Below the pieces are notes generated by a model that saw only the letters and a list, made by a program, of their open reading frames with translations, did not search any database and had not been told where the DNA came from. DNA of 64,000 nt, taken from Humulus lupulus (taxonomy: Eukaryota > Streptophyta > Magnoliopsida > Rosales > Cannabaceae). Positions within the stretch are counted from its first letter, which is position 1. The number at the start of each line of letters is the position of its first letter. The DNA lies in the NCBI RefSeq assembly GCF_963169125.1, contig NC_084795.1, positions 131,357,701 through 131,421,700 on the forward strand, read 5' to 3'. Below are positions 44,659-56,680 of the stretch, piece by piece. The position numbers and the translations under genes are program-made.

Positions 44659-46954
44659 TGTAACACCCTACTTCCTTAGAGCCATTACTAAGTGAGTTTA
44701 AAGTGAGCTAATCACTCACTAATTGAGGTTTAGGTTAAAAGTGTAGCTAAGTTGAGACAAAACCCATTTCTAGTCATTAAATACAAAATATTTGGATATT
44801 CATTGAAATGTCAGAAATTTTTACAGTTGGGATCCCAAAACAGTGCATAGAAAATATTTACAACCCAAAATATAACTAAGGTCGACAAGGTGACACAATT
44901 CAGGTTAATACATCACATTTCCCAAAAATACCCCTGGACGTGGCAGCCAGGCAGGCCGAACATGTACACGTCGCTTCACGCTCTCCGTACTCATGGTTGG
45001 TCGACCTTCCCTTGCCCTTACCTGCACCATAGAGCACCCGTGAGCTGAAGCCCAACAATAAAACTCAACACAAACAATTAACATATGCATATCTATCAAT
45101 CAGCATATAACAAAGCAGCCAATAGGCTAAACACTTAGCGGCCATGTTGTCCCAGGCACTTTACCAGGCCCTGGGTTCGTGGTCTACACCGTGACGATGA
45201 CTCATGCATCCGCAAAGGGTCTCACCTTAGCAGCTTGCACTCCGCGTGCTCAATGCTGCTTCTGCCCCTTGCCGTACTCGGCCTTGCACTCCACATGCTT
45301 AACGTCATTCCTAGCCCCTTGCCGTACTCGGCTTCCTACCGTTCTCGGCCTACGCCCTTCCCGGCCTTCGCTGTTCATTCATAAATATGCAAGACATAGC
45401 ATATAATCAACAAATACTTAAATAAATACAAACATAGGCAATAGGGCTACGCCCTACAATTCAATCACATAGGGTCGTGCCCTGCAATAAAAACTATAGG
45501 GCTAAGCCCGGCTCTACGAGTACAACAATTTTCTTACCTGTGTCCTAAGCTTCCTGAGCACCGCAATCCTGAGCACAGTCCTTTAGTCTGAGCCTCGCTG
45601 AAAACCTAGTCGCAACGCATTGACAAAAGCTATCCATCAAGCTCTAATCCATTAAATAACTTTGGAATGTAATTCTAGTCTCTGGGACCTTGGATTCCAT
45701 CAATCGAGGTGATAAAATCCATCCCGAGCCCTGTCTTTTGGGTTCCCAAACCAAGAACCAACAAAAGACCAAAACATTGAATTAGGACCGCAACCCAGCC
45801 CCTTAAGGGCTCCGGCGTGCCCCAAAACAGAGGCACAATGCCTCCATGTTGCGAGACACGGGTCGCGGCATGCCTTGCCTAGGGCTGCAGCACGCCTGAA
45901 GAAAAGAGCCCTCCCAGGCTTCAACGCACACACGGGCCATGGCTCGCACCTCCAAACCCAAAAAACCTCCATTTTTTTTGCATTTTCCTCGAGTTCAAAC
46001 CTCAACTTTATCAATTCAAACATCTCTTAAGCTCATAATTGACCTGAATTCCTTATACACATACCCTAACAAACACAACAAGCCCATAAAACAACCCATA
46101 CACCAAAAAACAACCATGATCAATCTCTAAAACCTATCCTCATGCAAGCTTATATTTCAAGAAGAATTCAACTGCCAAACCAGTAAAATAAGTTAGATTA
46201 ACCCTTACCTTTGTGGTATCTCCTCCCCTGAAATGATTCCCTAAAACACAGTAAGCTAAGTCCCTCAATTCTTCAGCTTAAGGCTCCCAAATTCCTTCAA
46301 AATTCTCAAGCACCAAAGAGTAGAGTGTAAACCGAATGGGAGAGAGACTTGAGAGTTTTATCTTGTCCTTCTTCTGAGTTCTAGTGTTTTCCTCAAGCCT
46401 CTAAGTGTATATCCACTTGCCAAAAAGACTAAATTGCCCCTAAGCCTAACCTCACCCCTTTAGTGCCACCAAGGACATTTCAATCATTTGCCATATCCCG
46501 TTAAGTCCCCGAGTATTCCTATAAGTCCCTATTTAATCCCGATATGTCCAATAACTATCAAACTACTACCCGTTACTCAATAAATTCCAAACACATATTA
46601 TACACCCAAAATACCCCTAGGCTCTTCCCAAGCCGGGTATTTGACCCCATTGTGACATTCTAGCTAAACCGCTTCCTAGGACTATCTCAGATCGTGCATC
46701 ACAAATATATCACCACTCACACGTGGTGTCAATCACAATATACACAAATATTGCATTTATGGCCCTCAGCAGCCTAAAATTACGAACATGCCCCTAACAA
46801 CCAAATGGAGCCCACATGCATATTTAATTCACCTAAACATGCAATTCTAATCGCATACTCATCAAATTCACATATTAATATAATAAATCAATTATTGCCC
46901 TCCAGGAACGCTAATCAAGGCCCCAAGCCTTATTAGAAAATTTGGGACGCTACA
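44659..46954 (-). repeat. Solo gypsy LTR family X, inverted within another family X LTR
   Basis: Plus-strand start TGTAACACCC at 44659 and end GGGACGCTACA at 46954, 2,296 bases. It lies in opposite orientation inside the LTR that starts at 27565. The bases around it (44654-44658 ATCTC and 46955-46959 CTCTT) are not an exact duplication, so the insertion mark has decayed or the ends are off by a base. Landmarks: 'cacccgtgagctgaagccc' near 45036, a GC/CpG-rich stretch near 45780-45960, 'aaaatacccctaggctc' near 46608. Short frames in it (for example 45700-46023) are not genes. Confidence 0.82.
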
Positions 46955-48676
46955 CTCTTAGCACACTCTCTCTTAGTTCTCTCTCCTCTCCCAACCAACC
47001 TCTCTTTTTCTCTTTCAATTTGGTGGAATTCCTGAGTAATCTAAGGGGGAATTAGTGGTTGAAGACTTAGGAAATTTGAGGCTGGAGCAGGGATTGATTG
47101 AGATTCAGTTCAGGGGTAAGCTTCAATTCCTACTGTTGATTATGTTTTGATTGGCTTATTTTGGTGTTCTTGAGTTTTGAACTCAATGGATGAATTTTAG
47201 GTTGTGGGGGAGTTTGGGCCTAGCTTTTAGTGTGGTTATGTTGTTGATGATGTTTGGGAACATTTGAGAAGCTTAAAGTTGGATTTAGGTTAGGCTAGGT
47301 TGACTTTTGGAAGGTTTAGCTTGGAAAAAATGTAGAAAGAAGCTGGGTTTTCTGGATTCACCGGGGCGCGCTGTGACCATGTTCATAGGCGTTGCGGCCT
47401 GCGTGGTCCCAGGAGCCTGGGGGCTTTCTATCTCATAGGTGCATCGCAACCCTCAGGGTCAGGTCATGGCCCGCAAGCCTATAGGGATTGGGGGCTAACG
47501 CCTCTAAGCAGGGGGCACGCCACAACCCTACGGGCCAGGTCGCAGCCCGCCTAGGCAGCCATAACTAAGTTTGGTCTTTAGGCTCAAGGAGGCTCGGGGA
47601 CTTAAACCTAAGCGCTTGGGACGAATTCTACTACCCGGTTTAGTAGAATTCGAGGTGTTGAAGGCTAGTATTTAATTCCAATGCTTTTAATTGGTTTAGG
47701 ATTTTAATGGTTATCCACTATCGCATTGGACTAGGTTATACCGCAAAGGCTAAGGATTTGGGATCGTACTCGTGGCTGCCATACGCTAGCTACTAAGGAC
47801 TTGAGGTAAAAAAAAAACTGCACCCAAGTCGTGAATGGGGCTTAAACCCCTATTAATGAATATGTTATGAATGTGAATATATCTGTATTTGTGAATATCT
47901 GGATGGGCATGCTTGTATACACTGCAATTGATTACTTACTATGCATTGTGTATTTGTGATTATATATGTTTCCAGGTCGGCCTAATGGTATCGATGGCTG
48001 ATAGCAAGCATGTGAAACACAGCCATGCTTAAGGGTGCCAGGGTCGGCTAAGGGACTCGGCCTAAGGGCGTCGGGCCTGGATATTATACAATAAACAGAA
48101 GTGTGGTTCGCACTTAACTATTTGCAATGATTGATGAGCTTGATTTATACACATGACTGAGTTGAATAATATTGTTGATTGGTTATTTATATCCTGTTGT
48201 TAATTGAATCTGATGAATTATGTTTACTGCTTTTATACAGTTGCCTAGTTGTGCATGGTGGTTTAAGTTTTCTTACTGAGCTTTGGCTCACGGGTGCTAC
48301 GTGGTGATGGTAAGGGAAAGGGATAGCTGGCCAGCCATGAGTTGGAGAGCTTCAGGGGCGGTGTGTACATATATAGCCTACTCGATCGCCATGGTCAGGA
48401 TATCTTTGGAGGAACTAGGGTTAAACCCTGTTTTGCTGCTTAGGACAGCTAAGTTGTATTTTATTTGTCTTTTACAAGTCTGTAAACTGATTTTGGGATC
48501 CCATATATAAACGTACATTTTAATGAAAATAACCATATTTTGACAAAATATTTTAATACTTGACCATGACTTAGTCTTTAATTACACATTTAAGTTTAAA
48601 CGACTTGCATAGTAAGTTAAGCACTATTTTAAACACACAGTGTAACGGTCTTTGTTATCCAGGGTGTTATAATTCG

Positions 48677-49962
48677 CATCCTCCTGTTCATAGCAGTCAC
48701 CCTTGACTATGAGATCTGGCACATGGATGTTAAAACAACTTTTCTTAATGGGAAGCTTGACGAAGTCATTTATATGGATCAGCCAGAAGGATTTAAAGTA
48801 GCTGGACATGAAGGAAAAGTTTGCAAGTTGAATAGGTCCATTTATGGACTTAAGCAAGCTTCTTTTTCCTGGAATCTTAGGTTTGATGAAATAATCAAAA
48901 CCTATGGCTTTGAACAAAATATTGATGAACCTTGTGTTTACCAACTAAAGGCAAATCAAATAGTGATATTCTTGGTTCTTTATGTAGATGATATCTTACA
49001 CATTGGAAACAATGTTAAGAAATTGTCAGATGTGAAGAATTTCTTGAACACTCAATTCTAGATGAAGGATTTGGGTGAAGCATGTTATGTTCTAGGTATC
49101 CAGATCATTAGGGATGGAAAGAACAGACTCTTAGCTCTATCTCAAGTAGCTTACATTGATAAAGTTCTTGAACGTTTCTCAATGACAAATTCCATGAAAG
49201 GACGTCTATCGTCCCACCATGGAATTCATCTTTCAAAGAAGCAGTCTCCCCAGACTCCTGAAGAGGAAGATACAATGAGAAAAGTTCCTTACACATATGC
49301 AGTTGGAAGTCTAATGTATTCTATGTTGTGTACTAGACCAGATATCTCTTATGCAATGGGAGTAGTGAGCAGGTAATAGTCAAACCCAGGACTGGAACAT
49401 ATGATAACAATTAAGCATATTCTGAAGTATCTAAGGTGGACTAGGGATTATATGTTAGTCTACAAGGGTGGTGTTTTGAACCCTGTGGGCTACACCAATT
49501 CAGATTTTCAGACTGATGTCAATAACAGGAAGTCTACTTCTAGAATGGTGTTTACTCATGGGGGTGGAGCTGTGATATGGAGAAGCGTAAAGTAGACTCC
49601 GATCTCAGATTCGACCATGGAGGCTGAGTACATAGTTACGTCTGAATCAGCTGCTATGGAAACAGTCTTGCTAAAGAAGTTCTATTCAGATCTTGGTGTA
49701 ATTCCAGATTTGGATAAATTTCTTGTGTTGTTTTGTGACAATATAGGAGCGATAGCCAACTAGAAAGAACCTCAAAGTCGCAAGAGGAGTAAGCATATTG
49801 AAAGGAAGTATCACATAATTCGAGAATATGTTGCCAGGGGAGATGTGAAGGTTATGAAGATTGCATCTGAAGACAATCTTGCAGATCTGTTTACAAAGAC
49901 AATACAAGAAGCTACAATTGATAAGTATATCAAGGAAATGGGATTAGTATAATTAAGGCATT
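48677..49962 (+). pseudogene. Outer copia reverse transcriptase and RNase H
   Basis: Resumes the RT after the solo LTR at the duplicated ATTCG. It reads 'DYEIWHMDVKTTFLNGKLDEVIYM' (the Trp that is a stop in copia B is present), 'KLNRSIYGLKQASFSW', the palm motif 'LVLYVDDILHIGN' at about 48975-49010, a stop at 49060-49062, 'MKDLGEACYVLGIQI', and more stops at about 49375. RNase H reads 'GYTNSDFQTDVNNRKSTS', with Asn (AAT, 49497-49499) at the first catalytic Asp, then 'MEAEYIVTSESA' and the end 'NLADLFTKT'. The reading ends at 'LRH' stop 49960-49962, just before the polypurine tract. Confidence 0.9.
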
Positions 49963-49977
49963 AGTTTCAATTAGTGC

Positions 49978-49988
49978 AAGTGGGAGTT
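49978..49988 (+). promoter_or_regulatory. Polypurine tract of the outer copia element
   Basis: AAGTGGGAGTT directly before the LTR start TGTTTGGG at 49989, identical to the tract of copia B. Confidence 0.75.
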
Positions 49989-51865
49989 TGTTTGGGTTTT
50001 ATGCCCTAATTAAAACTCAATTTCTTTGTAATCTCATTTATTATCAATAATAGAATAGAAATCAATTTTTGACTTGGTCAATCACTTTGCTCACATGTTT
50101 TATTTTCATGATTATTTATTTAATGTAAACTTCTATTAAATCCTGAGCATATAGCTAATCGTATTTATAATGACACAATCACAGTGGAATATAATTATGA
50201 ATGTATGTTCAAAATAAGATAGTCTTAATATTAGTTAGTGCACAGGATTTACACTGACTTGTCAATCTACGATATGATCTACTTACACATTGTAGTGTTA
50301 TGTTCTTTCCAGAACATTAGAAAAGTAGATAAGATCAAATGTATTTGTTACATCAGACTGGACTGATATTGACAGTAGATAGGATAAGTAAACATACTGT
50401 TATTATCTATTCTAGTCATATCATATAGTTTACCATAGGTCAATTCAATCTCAATTCTGAGTGGTTAGTATTCTAACTGATTCTATTATTTGAGTTCTTT
50501 GACTTGTTCATTACCAACTTACCCTACGAACTTGCCCATACTTACATCTTGGGAACTCGGTAGTATAATTGAGTGCGAGTGTTAATCATAGATATGAACA
50601 TCTATAGCTTCTGATGAATAAGTAAAATGATGGTTTCCTTTTAGTTTGGTTCAAGTTGCTAAATGATAGATATCTCATTTCAGTAATTAATATTAGTTTA
50701 CTGAAATATCATTTACAAAGAACTGAGTGTTTTAAGGATAAAATACAATGAGGGGTAAAACGGTATTTTAGTCCCATCACATTGTAGACCGTTTATAGAG
50801 GATTAAGTGAAAATTATGGTTGTAACAATTGATAATTAATAACGTATCTATATTGTTTATAGATCGTTATATGAAATCAGGAGTGCAATTCTTAGTCTTT
50901 AGTGGAGTCACGAGGAATTAATAAGTTAGTAAATTTATTTGTTAAATTTATGATAACTTATTGGAGCTTGATTTCATAGGCCCATGGTCCCCACTGTACC
51001 TTGGATAAAATCATCTAGATAGTCTCAGTTAATTGGTTTAATTATCAAATATAATTATTAAAGTTGATCAGGTCAATTTTGGATAGTTTCACAGAGTTAT
51101 ACAATTTAGAGAAGAAAAGAGATTTTAGGGAAGATTTATTAATTAAGACGAATTAGTGTCTAAATTAATAAATAAGTTTAAATCAAGGTTCAAATTATAA
51201 ATAATTATTTTGATAAAGGATTTAAACAATTATTTGATTAATTAATCAATAGAAAATAATACAGGCCTTGATTTTAATTCCTACAGGCTTATAATTAAAT
51301 GGGAAATTTTACGGGCCTAAAGCCCATGATAATTTCGACCATTAGGCTGATATTATCTATTATTTTATTGATTTTTAATTTAATTAAATGATCTAATTGA
51401 GCCTCTAAAAGGAATGCTAAGTGGGAGTTTAAAACATTACGAGTAGACGATCTGACAGATGATCAGAAGATCTAGCTTTGATGCTCTAGGTTTTAGATAC
51501 TCTTTATGGCATAAGTCCTTTTCTAAGCCTCAATATTCTCTTTTCTTCTTATTCTCTTTGTATTTATCCCATGTGTTGAGAATTTCCCACTCTATTCTAG
51601 GTGATTCTAAGGATACTTTGGAAGACTATGAAGAAAATGGAAGATCGATTCAGTTTCTTGGTGATACCCTGCAACAGAAAGGATACAAGGGTTTGAGAAA
51701 CTGAAGGAAGGACTAACACATTCCGCTGCATATAATGTAAGTGTTCTTATCATTATCTCTATTTAAATTCATTTATAGAAACATGTTCTAGGTTGTCTTA
51801 TATTAATGTGTTTATTATACGATATACATGAAAATAATTAAGATCCTGTATAAGTTATCCCAACA
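49989..51865 (+). repeat. Right LTR of the outer copia element
   Basis: 1,877 bases, TGTTTGGG to CCAACA. The second G of the family start is changed to T, and the TATA element near 51404 reads CTCTAAAAGG. It is joined to gypsy E gag at 51866. Confidence 0.93.
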
Positions 51866-52890
51866 GCCTCCTACATCTAGCGTACTCTGGGTAAGTCCTC
51901 TTGCCCTCATTACCGCCGTGGAGGCCTATCTGTATACTATGTGGCCTCCTGTTGGGGCCTGGAGCTGAAAAGGCATTGGGAGCCTTCCTTTTCTGGTCAC
52001 TGGGGCCCCCGACCCTACTTGAACCCATAAATGGAGGTCCCACCCTCCTAGTGTCTCTCCTGGCCATATTCTCGCGCCAGATTTTTTTCTTTGCGCCTTC
52101 AGCAGGAAGGGCTTTCTCTACCACCTATGCATATGTTGTCACTCCAGGCACGATGGTAATGTGAGCATCCCGGGCTATCATAGGTTGTATCCCCTGAGGG
52201 AACCTTTCTTTCCTTGTCCCATCAATGGGTACCAAGTCTGTAGCAAACTTGGCTAATCTGTCAAACCTCAGTGCATACTCTATCACTAACATGTTTCCCT
52301 GTAGCAGCTTACTAAATTAATCTACCTATGCAGCGTAACTGCATCATTATAGTACTTTTCATTTAATATTGTTCTGAACTCCTCCCAATCCATGGTATTC
52401 ACATTACTGATCTGGGATATCACTTCCCACCAAATTCGGGCATCCTCCCAAAACATGTATATGCGGCACAGGCCGCTCTCTCATTACCAACTACCCTCAT
52501 GAAATCTAGGATAGCGACAAGCATACTCTTCCACTGTTCAGCCTTGGCTGGGTCTTCATTGCCCTCAAAAACTGGAAGGTGCTACTTTCAGAACCTTTCA
52601 TAGATAGGTTCCCATCTGTTCCCAACCTCTGATAGTTGTACTACAACCGGGACCAACATAGGTGGCATCTCTAGCTGAACGTTCCCTGCAGGAACTTATT
52701 GCTATCTCAGGAGGCAGATCTCTTCTTCTTGCCTCTATAATCTGGCTTGCATGTCAGCAAGCACTTGGTGCCAATTCTTAGGAGCTGGCGGAGGGGTCTG
52801 ACCATGATTATCATTCTCAACTTAAGTCCTTGGCCGACTTGCAGATCTAACTGCCCTGGAAGCATACTTCCAAGTTTGTACCTTGTTGCA
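51866..52890 (-). pseudogene. Gypsy E gag remnant
   Basis: On the minus strand, from right to left, frames broken by stops read 'NWHQVLADMQARL', 'PVFEGNEDPAKAEQWKSMLVAILDFMRVVGNERAACAAYMFWEDARIWWEVISQ', 'NVNTMDWEEFRTILNEKYYNDAV' and 'LQGNMLVIEYALRFDRLAKFATDLVPID' (about 52230-52310). These are typical gypsy gag motifs, followed by a basic stretch and 'KRTYPEYARCRRL' at 51866-51905, the start of a Cys-rich zone. It is cut by the copia LTR. It probably completes the block 1141-4207; the missing zinc knuckle and protease start would lie at the deleted junction. Confidence 0.8.
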
Positions 52891-53308
52891 GTAATCAATT
52901 TAGCCAGCTAGGTAGTAATAACTATATCTATCACTGCACTGCAATCCAAGACCAAAAAAACAAGCATTCACACTCAACATCATCTTGATCAGCATGTCGG
53001 TCCATATTCATACTCAAACATGGTGCTAATAAGCACTTCCTGACATTTATAAGCAAGTAACGATGCTAATAAGCATTTTCTAGCATTTATAAGCAAATAA
53101 CGATGCTAATAAGAATTTCCTGACCTACATGTATATATAACAGAGCTAATAAGCGTTTCCTTGGAAATCACAAGAAATATTAGTGCTAATAAGCATGTCT
53201 TTATCAGTCACACAAAAGTCAAGGGCCAGGCCCTATCAGAATATCTCATGCTCCTTAATAAGGCAGGCGGATAAGGCATTTATATCCCATTTAAGCAGTT
53301 AAACACAT
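52891..53308 (-). other. Gypsy E leader with degenerate tandem repeats
   Basis: Between gag and the primer site. 'gctaataagca' recurs at about 53032, 53075, 53113, 53147 and 53183, in imperfect units of about 40 bases that also share 'cattt' and 'ataagcaa' parts. No leader ORF like those of gypsy C and F is recognised. The leader continues after the solo LTR at 56575-56666. Confidence 0.6.
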
Positions 53309-53673
53309 TGTAATATCCAACATTTTCATAATACATTTATTTATTATAAATCAGAGTTTTAATACATAAAATGTACAAGTTTACAAATTTAAGAAATAGT
53401 AATGGAAAAATAGTGTTTAAAATATGATTTTATGTTTTTAATGAGATTAAAGAGAGAGAAACTTGAGTAGTCAAGTATTGGACCCAAATGTCATATAATT
53501 TTAATTGGAGATTTTTATAAAATTAAGAAAGTTTTGCTAAAGGGCTTATTTGAAAAGAATTTTAGTATTTTGGGTCCGAGTGTAATTTTAAAAATAAATT
53601 AAAAAAAAAAGAAAAGAAAAGAAAAGGCTTCAGCCTTTCTTTTTTACCCAAGCCCCTCTCTCTCTCTCCTCAG

Positions 53674-53739
<66 letters not shown>

Positions 53740-56569
53740 GTGCGTGCGTCTGCCCGACCACCGAAAGTCCACTGGCGATCACCGTTTATAGCCACGCGCC
53801 GGACCGTTGGATTCAGAGGCCTCCGAAATATCGACCACGCGGGAATCTAGAGCTCACTCGCCGATTAAACACCTCAACTGGTCGATTTAAGTTCGGCCAC
53901 CCCGCGACTTCAAATTTGCATTCGGCCACCTCGGGCATCCGTTTCCCGATCCGTCACCACCATCGTGTTCCTCGTGTTGTGGGCTTCAAAACCCAATAAC
54001 TGGTTCCTACATCTACCATGGTTGGGTGGTGGGCCCACCACGAGCCACCGCGATCCACCGTAGACCGACGGTCGAAACTTAGTGTTTGAGGTTTTGAAGT
54101 ACGTTTTGAGTCTCAGAAAATCATCGTTTGACTTGTTGTGGAACCCGATCACTTTGGTATAATTTCTTTGACCTATATATTGTGATTTAATTGTGATTGA
54201 TTAGAATAATTGTTATTATGTGTATTTATAGTATATAATTATATATTCTTGATATATGGAATATTTTTTTGTAATTATACTGGTTGTCTGAGATTATATG
54301 TATTTTTTATACAGGTTTTGATTTTGGAATTGTTCACTTTATAGCCGTTGTGCTGTCCAATTTTCTAGAAAATATTAAATATTAAATAAATTATAAAAAT
54401 ACATATTTAATTGATTTTCCATTAATATGGAAATTATTATGATTAATTAATTTTAATTATTATTGTTATTGTTTTGTTAAGTAAATCAAGAATACAGATT
54501 CATATATATATATATATATGAAAAGTGTGATTTATAGTAAACCTATTATTTAACCATTATTATTGTATATTAATATTTGAATATTAAAATAATATCAAAT
54601 ATTAGTTTCTTACAGTTATTGATATTTGTAAGACCAGTGAATTTTGGAGAAAGTATATTTATTATATCACTGGAATTTATATTATGACTAATTAATAATA
54701 ATATAAATATTTATATTTATATTATTATCATTATATTGATTATTACAATTTTATGTTAAAAATATGATTTCTTTTATAAAATGACTATTTGAATATATAT
54801 ACATTCATATATGTATTGTTATTGAGGTATCTTGTTATTATTATTGAAATAAGTTTATTTATAGATGATAATTATTATTGTTGTTGTTGTTATTATTATT
54901 ATTATTATTATCATGAGAAGACATTATTAAATGAGCAATGTTTTATATGAAGAGTTATTTGTATTACGTTGATAATAATTATTATTATCATTCATATAGT
55001 TTATGATATTGTTAATATACACTATCAATAGTGTATATTTACGATTTTGATAGAATTTAATAAATGATGTGCCTTGAATAGAATTTGTATGGATTTGATT
55101 GATTGACTCTTGCTGAGCAATTTTAAAATAAGCTAAGGACCTAAGGTAAGTAAATCTCACCTTTTGTGCTTAAGTGTAAGATGCATGACTACATTGATTG
55201 TGTACATCTGATGAGTTAAGTATGGTATGATGATGATGCATATGATAAGTATGTGAAGAATGGTTATATGAACACCATAAGGGTGTTGTGTGATATGTAA
55301 TTGATGAATTCCGTGATATGTGAAAGATGTCTTACTCGGTTAAGAATGATATGAATTATGTGCAAGTATGTGTTCTTATGTTGATGGATATGTGGATTAC
55401 TTTATGTTCATGATTTGTTATATGTTATGATATATGAAGCGTTTAAGTTTTTAGGCTGGAAACCTTAGACCTGAGCCATAGCTCTACGTTAAGGTATAAC
55501 AACGCCACCAACCCAAAGCTTCATGTATTATGACTAAAGATGTTTTGAGTTATATGAGATGTGATACAATGCCTTGATTGAATACCATCAAACATGAATC
55601 ATGAACATGAACATTGACATTTCAGCATCAGCATGTATGCATGGCATGTACAGTTATGTGATACATTATTATGTGATATAAGACCATGCATATAAATATG
55701 AGGAAAATTGTGAAATGCCTTGAAATGTCTTATGTGAAGTGAACATTTTAATGACACAAGGCTTAAGCAAAGTGATAATAAGATGTTTAAAAAGGGTGCC
55801 ACTATTTTGATGAAGCAATCAAGTAAGTTCAGTAAAGAAGACGGAAGTCTATAAGACTTATAGTGGCTACCCACTAGTGTGGGCTAGGTCAGAGTTGACC
55901 ATTCAGATATGTTTGCCATGTTTCCGTCTTTCTCCTCCATATGTGTAATAAGTATGGCAGCTATGGCAACGATGAAATGAGTGTTATGATAAGCCTAGCT
56001 GTGATGATGGCTAGCCGGAGGAGAACCCATGGGATTCTATATGATATGTGTAACAAGCCCTGCAGGCATTGACCGAATCAAACAGTGTGCACAAGTGATA
56101 TTGGGCCCATAAAAATGTGAAACTAAAAGAAAGAGCATAAAAGTAAAGTTTGAAAGTGCATGAGCAATAAATGAAATGCATAAGTATATAAGTCAGCATA
56201 TTAGTATATGTGCACTACAAACTCACGACATTCATGTGTATGTGTATGCATGAGATTTGCTTACTGAGCGTTAGCTCATTATGTTATTTTCCAACATTTT
56301 TCCAGGTGTGGCTTTAGCTGTTGAGCAACTTGTGGAGCACGGACTCAGTAGCAATGCAATAATGGTTTAGAGTTTTCATATGGCTGCATTAAATTTAAAG
56401 TATTCATACGTGTAATAATTTCTACTAATAAGTTTATATAAAAGTTTTAAAAAATTTCTGTATTTCTTCGTATCATTTTATTTAATTCTTTTGGTCAAGT
56501 GCCTAACATACTCGTAAACTCTAGAATTATGAGTATGTGGCGGACGTACCCTACCTTAGGGTCGTCACA
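53309..56569 (+). repeat. Solo LTR (3.26 kb) in the gypsy E leader
   Basis: Starts TGTAATATCC and ends GGGTCGTCACA, flanked by the exact duplication CACAT (53304-53308 and 56570-56574). Long and of mixed composition: a (CT)n tract at about 53679-53737, a GC-rich part (53735-54110), a long AT-rich part with TA and TTA repeats (54200-55140), then ordinary sequence with repeated 'atgat' and 'tatg'. Near its end 'gcttactgagcgttagctcat' (56258-56280) matches a conserved LTR block, giving the sense. No gene is recognised; short frames are chance. Confidence 0.88.
53679..53737. repeat. (CT)n microsatellite
   Basis: Uninterrupted TC repeats of about 29 units inside the solo LTR, with more CT runs just upstream (53656-53668), then a CpG-rich GCGTGCGTGCG. 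Confidence 0.95.
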
Positions 56570-56666
56570 CACATAATCGCATAAATAGTTACCATACCCT
56601 GAGTCGAGCTTGTCTTTAGTGGCAAGCATGCCCAGCTAGCCTTCAAGAACCCTTAATCTTGGCACA

Positions 56667-56677
56667 CTCTGATACCA
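56667..56677 (-). promoter_or_regulatory. Primer binding site of gypsy E
   Basis: On the minus strand TGGTATCAGAG lies three bases after the LTR end, an exact match to the common initiator Met-tRNA site. Confidence 0.78.
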
Positions 56678-56680
56678 AGT

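Larger units (their letters stand above)
27565..48671 (+). repeat. Solo gypsy LTR family X, split by gypsy C and another solo LTR
   Basis: Starts TGTAATGTTTCG at 27565 and ends GGGTGTTATA at 48671, flanked by the exact duplication ATTCG (27560-27564 and 48672-48676). Its own sequence is 27565-28173, 44653-44658 and 46955-48671, about 2.33 kb in all. Its left part matches the reverse complement of the end of 44659-46954, so it has the opposite orientation to that LTR. The final CA has become TA. Typical landmarks: a CpG-rich stretch (about 47365-47560), the 'tagtagaattcg' block near 47640, and 'cttactgagctttggctcac' near 48271. The short frames in it are not genes. Confidence 0.88.
6380..51865 (+). 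mobile_element. Outer Ty1/copia element, split by three nested insertions
   Basis: Reading the parts in order gives one copia element: left LTR 6380-8082, primer site, leader, gag 10376-11059 and 14520-14700, protease region to 15275, integrase and start of RT 26238-27559, RT and RNase H 48677-49962, right LTR 49989-51865. The three gaps are a solo LTR (11060-14514, duplication CAAAA), copia B (15276-26232, duplication GGAAC) and a solo LTR complex (27565-48671, duplication ATTCG). In each case the coding sequence resumes where it stopped. The order gag-PR-IN-RT-RH is that of copia elements; the exact lineage (Tork/Angela-like) is only a guess. All genes are broken. The left LTR lacks its first 170 or so bases, so the outer duplication cannot be read; the five bases after the right LTR are GCCTC. 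Confidence 0.85.

Noticed and set aside
45700..46023. 107-codon minus-strand frame with Cys and Trp
   Set aside because: In a GC-rich part of the solo LTR 44659-46954; not kept in the other copies of the family.
44654..46959. Exact target duplication for the solo LTR 44659-46954
   Set aside because: Flanks ATCTC and CTCTT are not the same, so I do not claim one.
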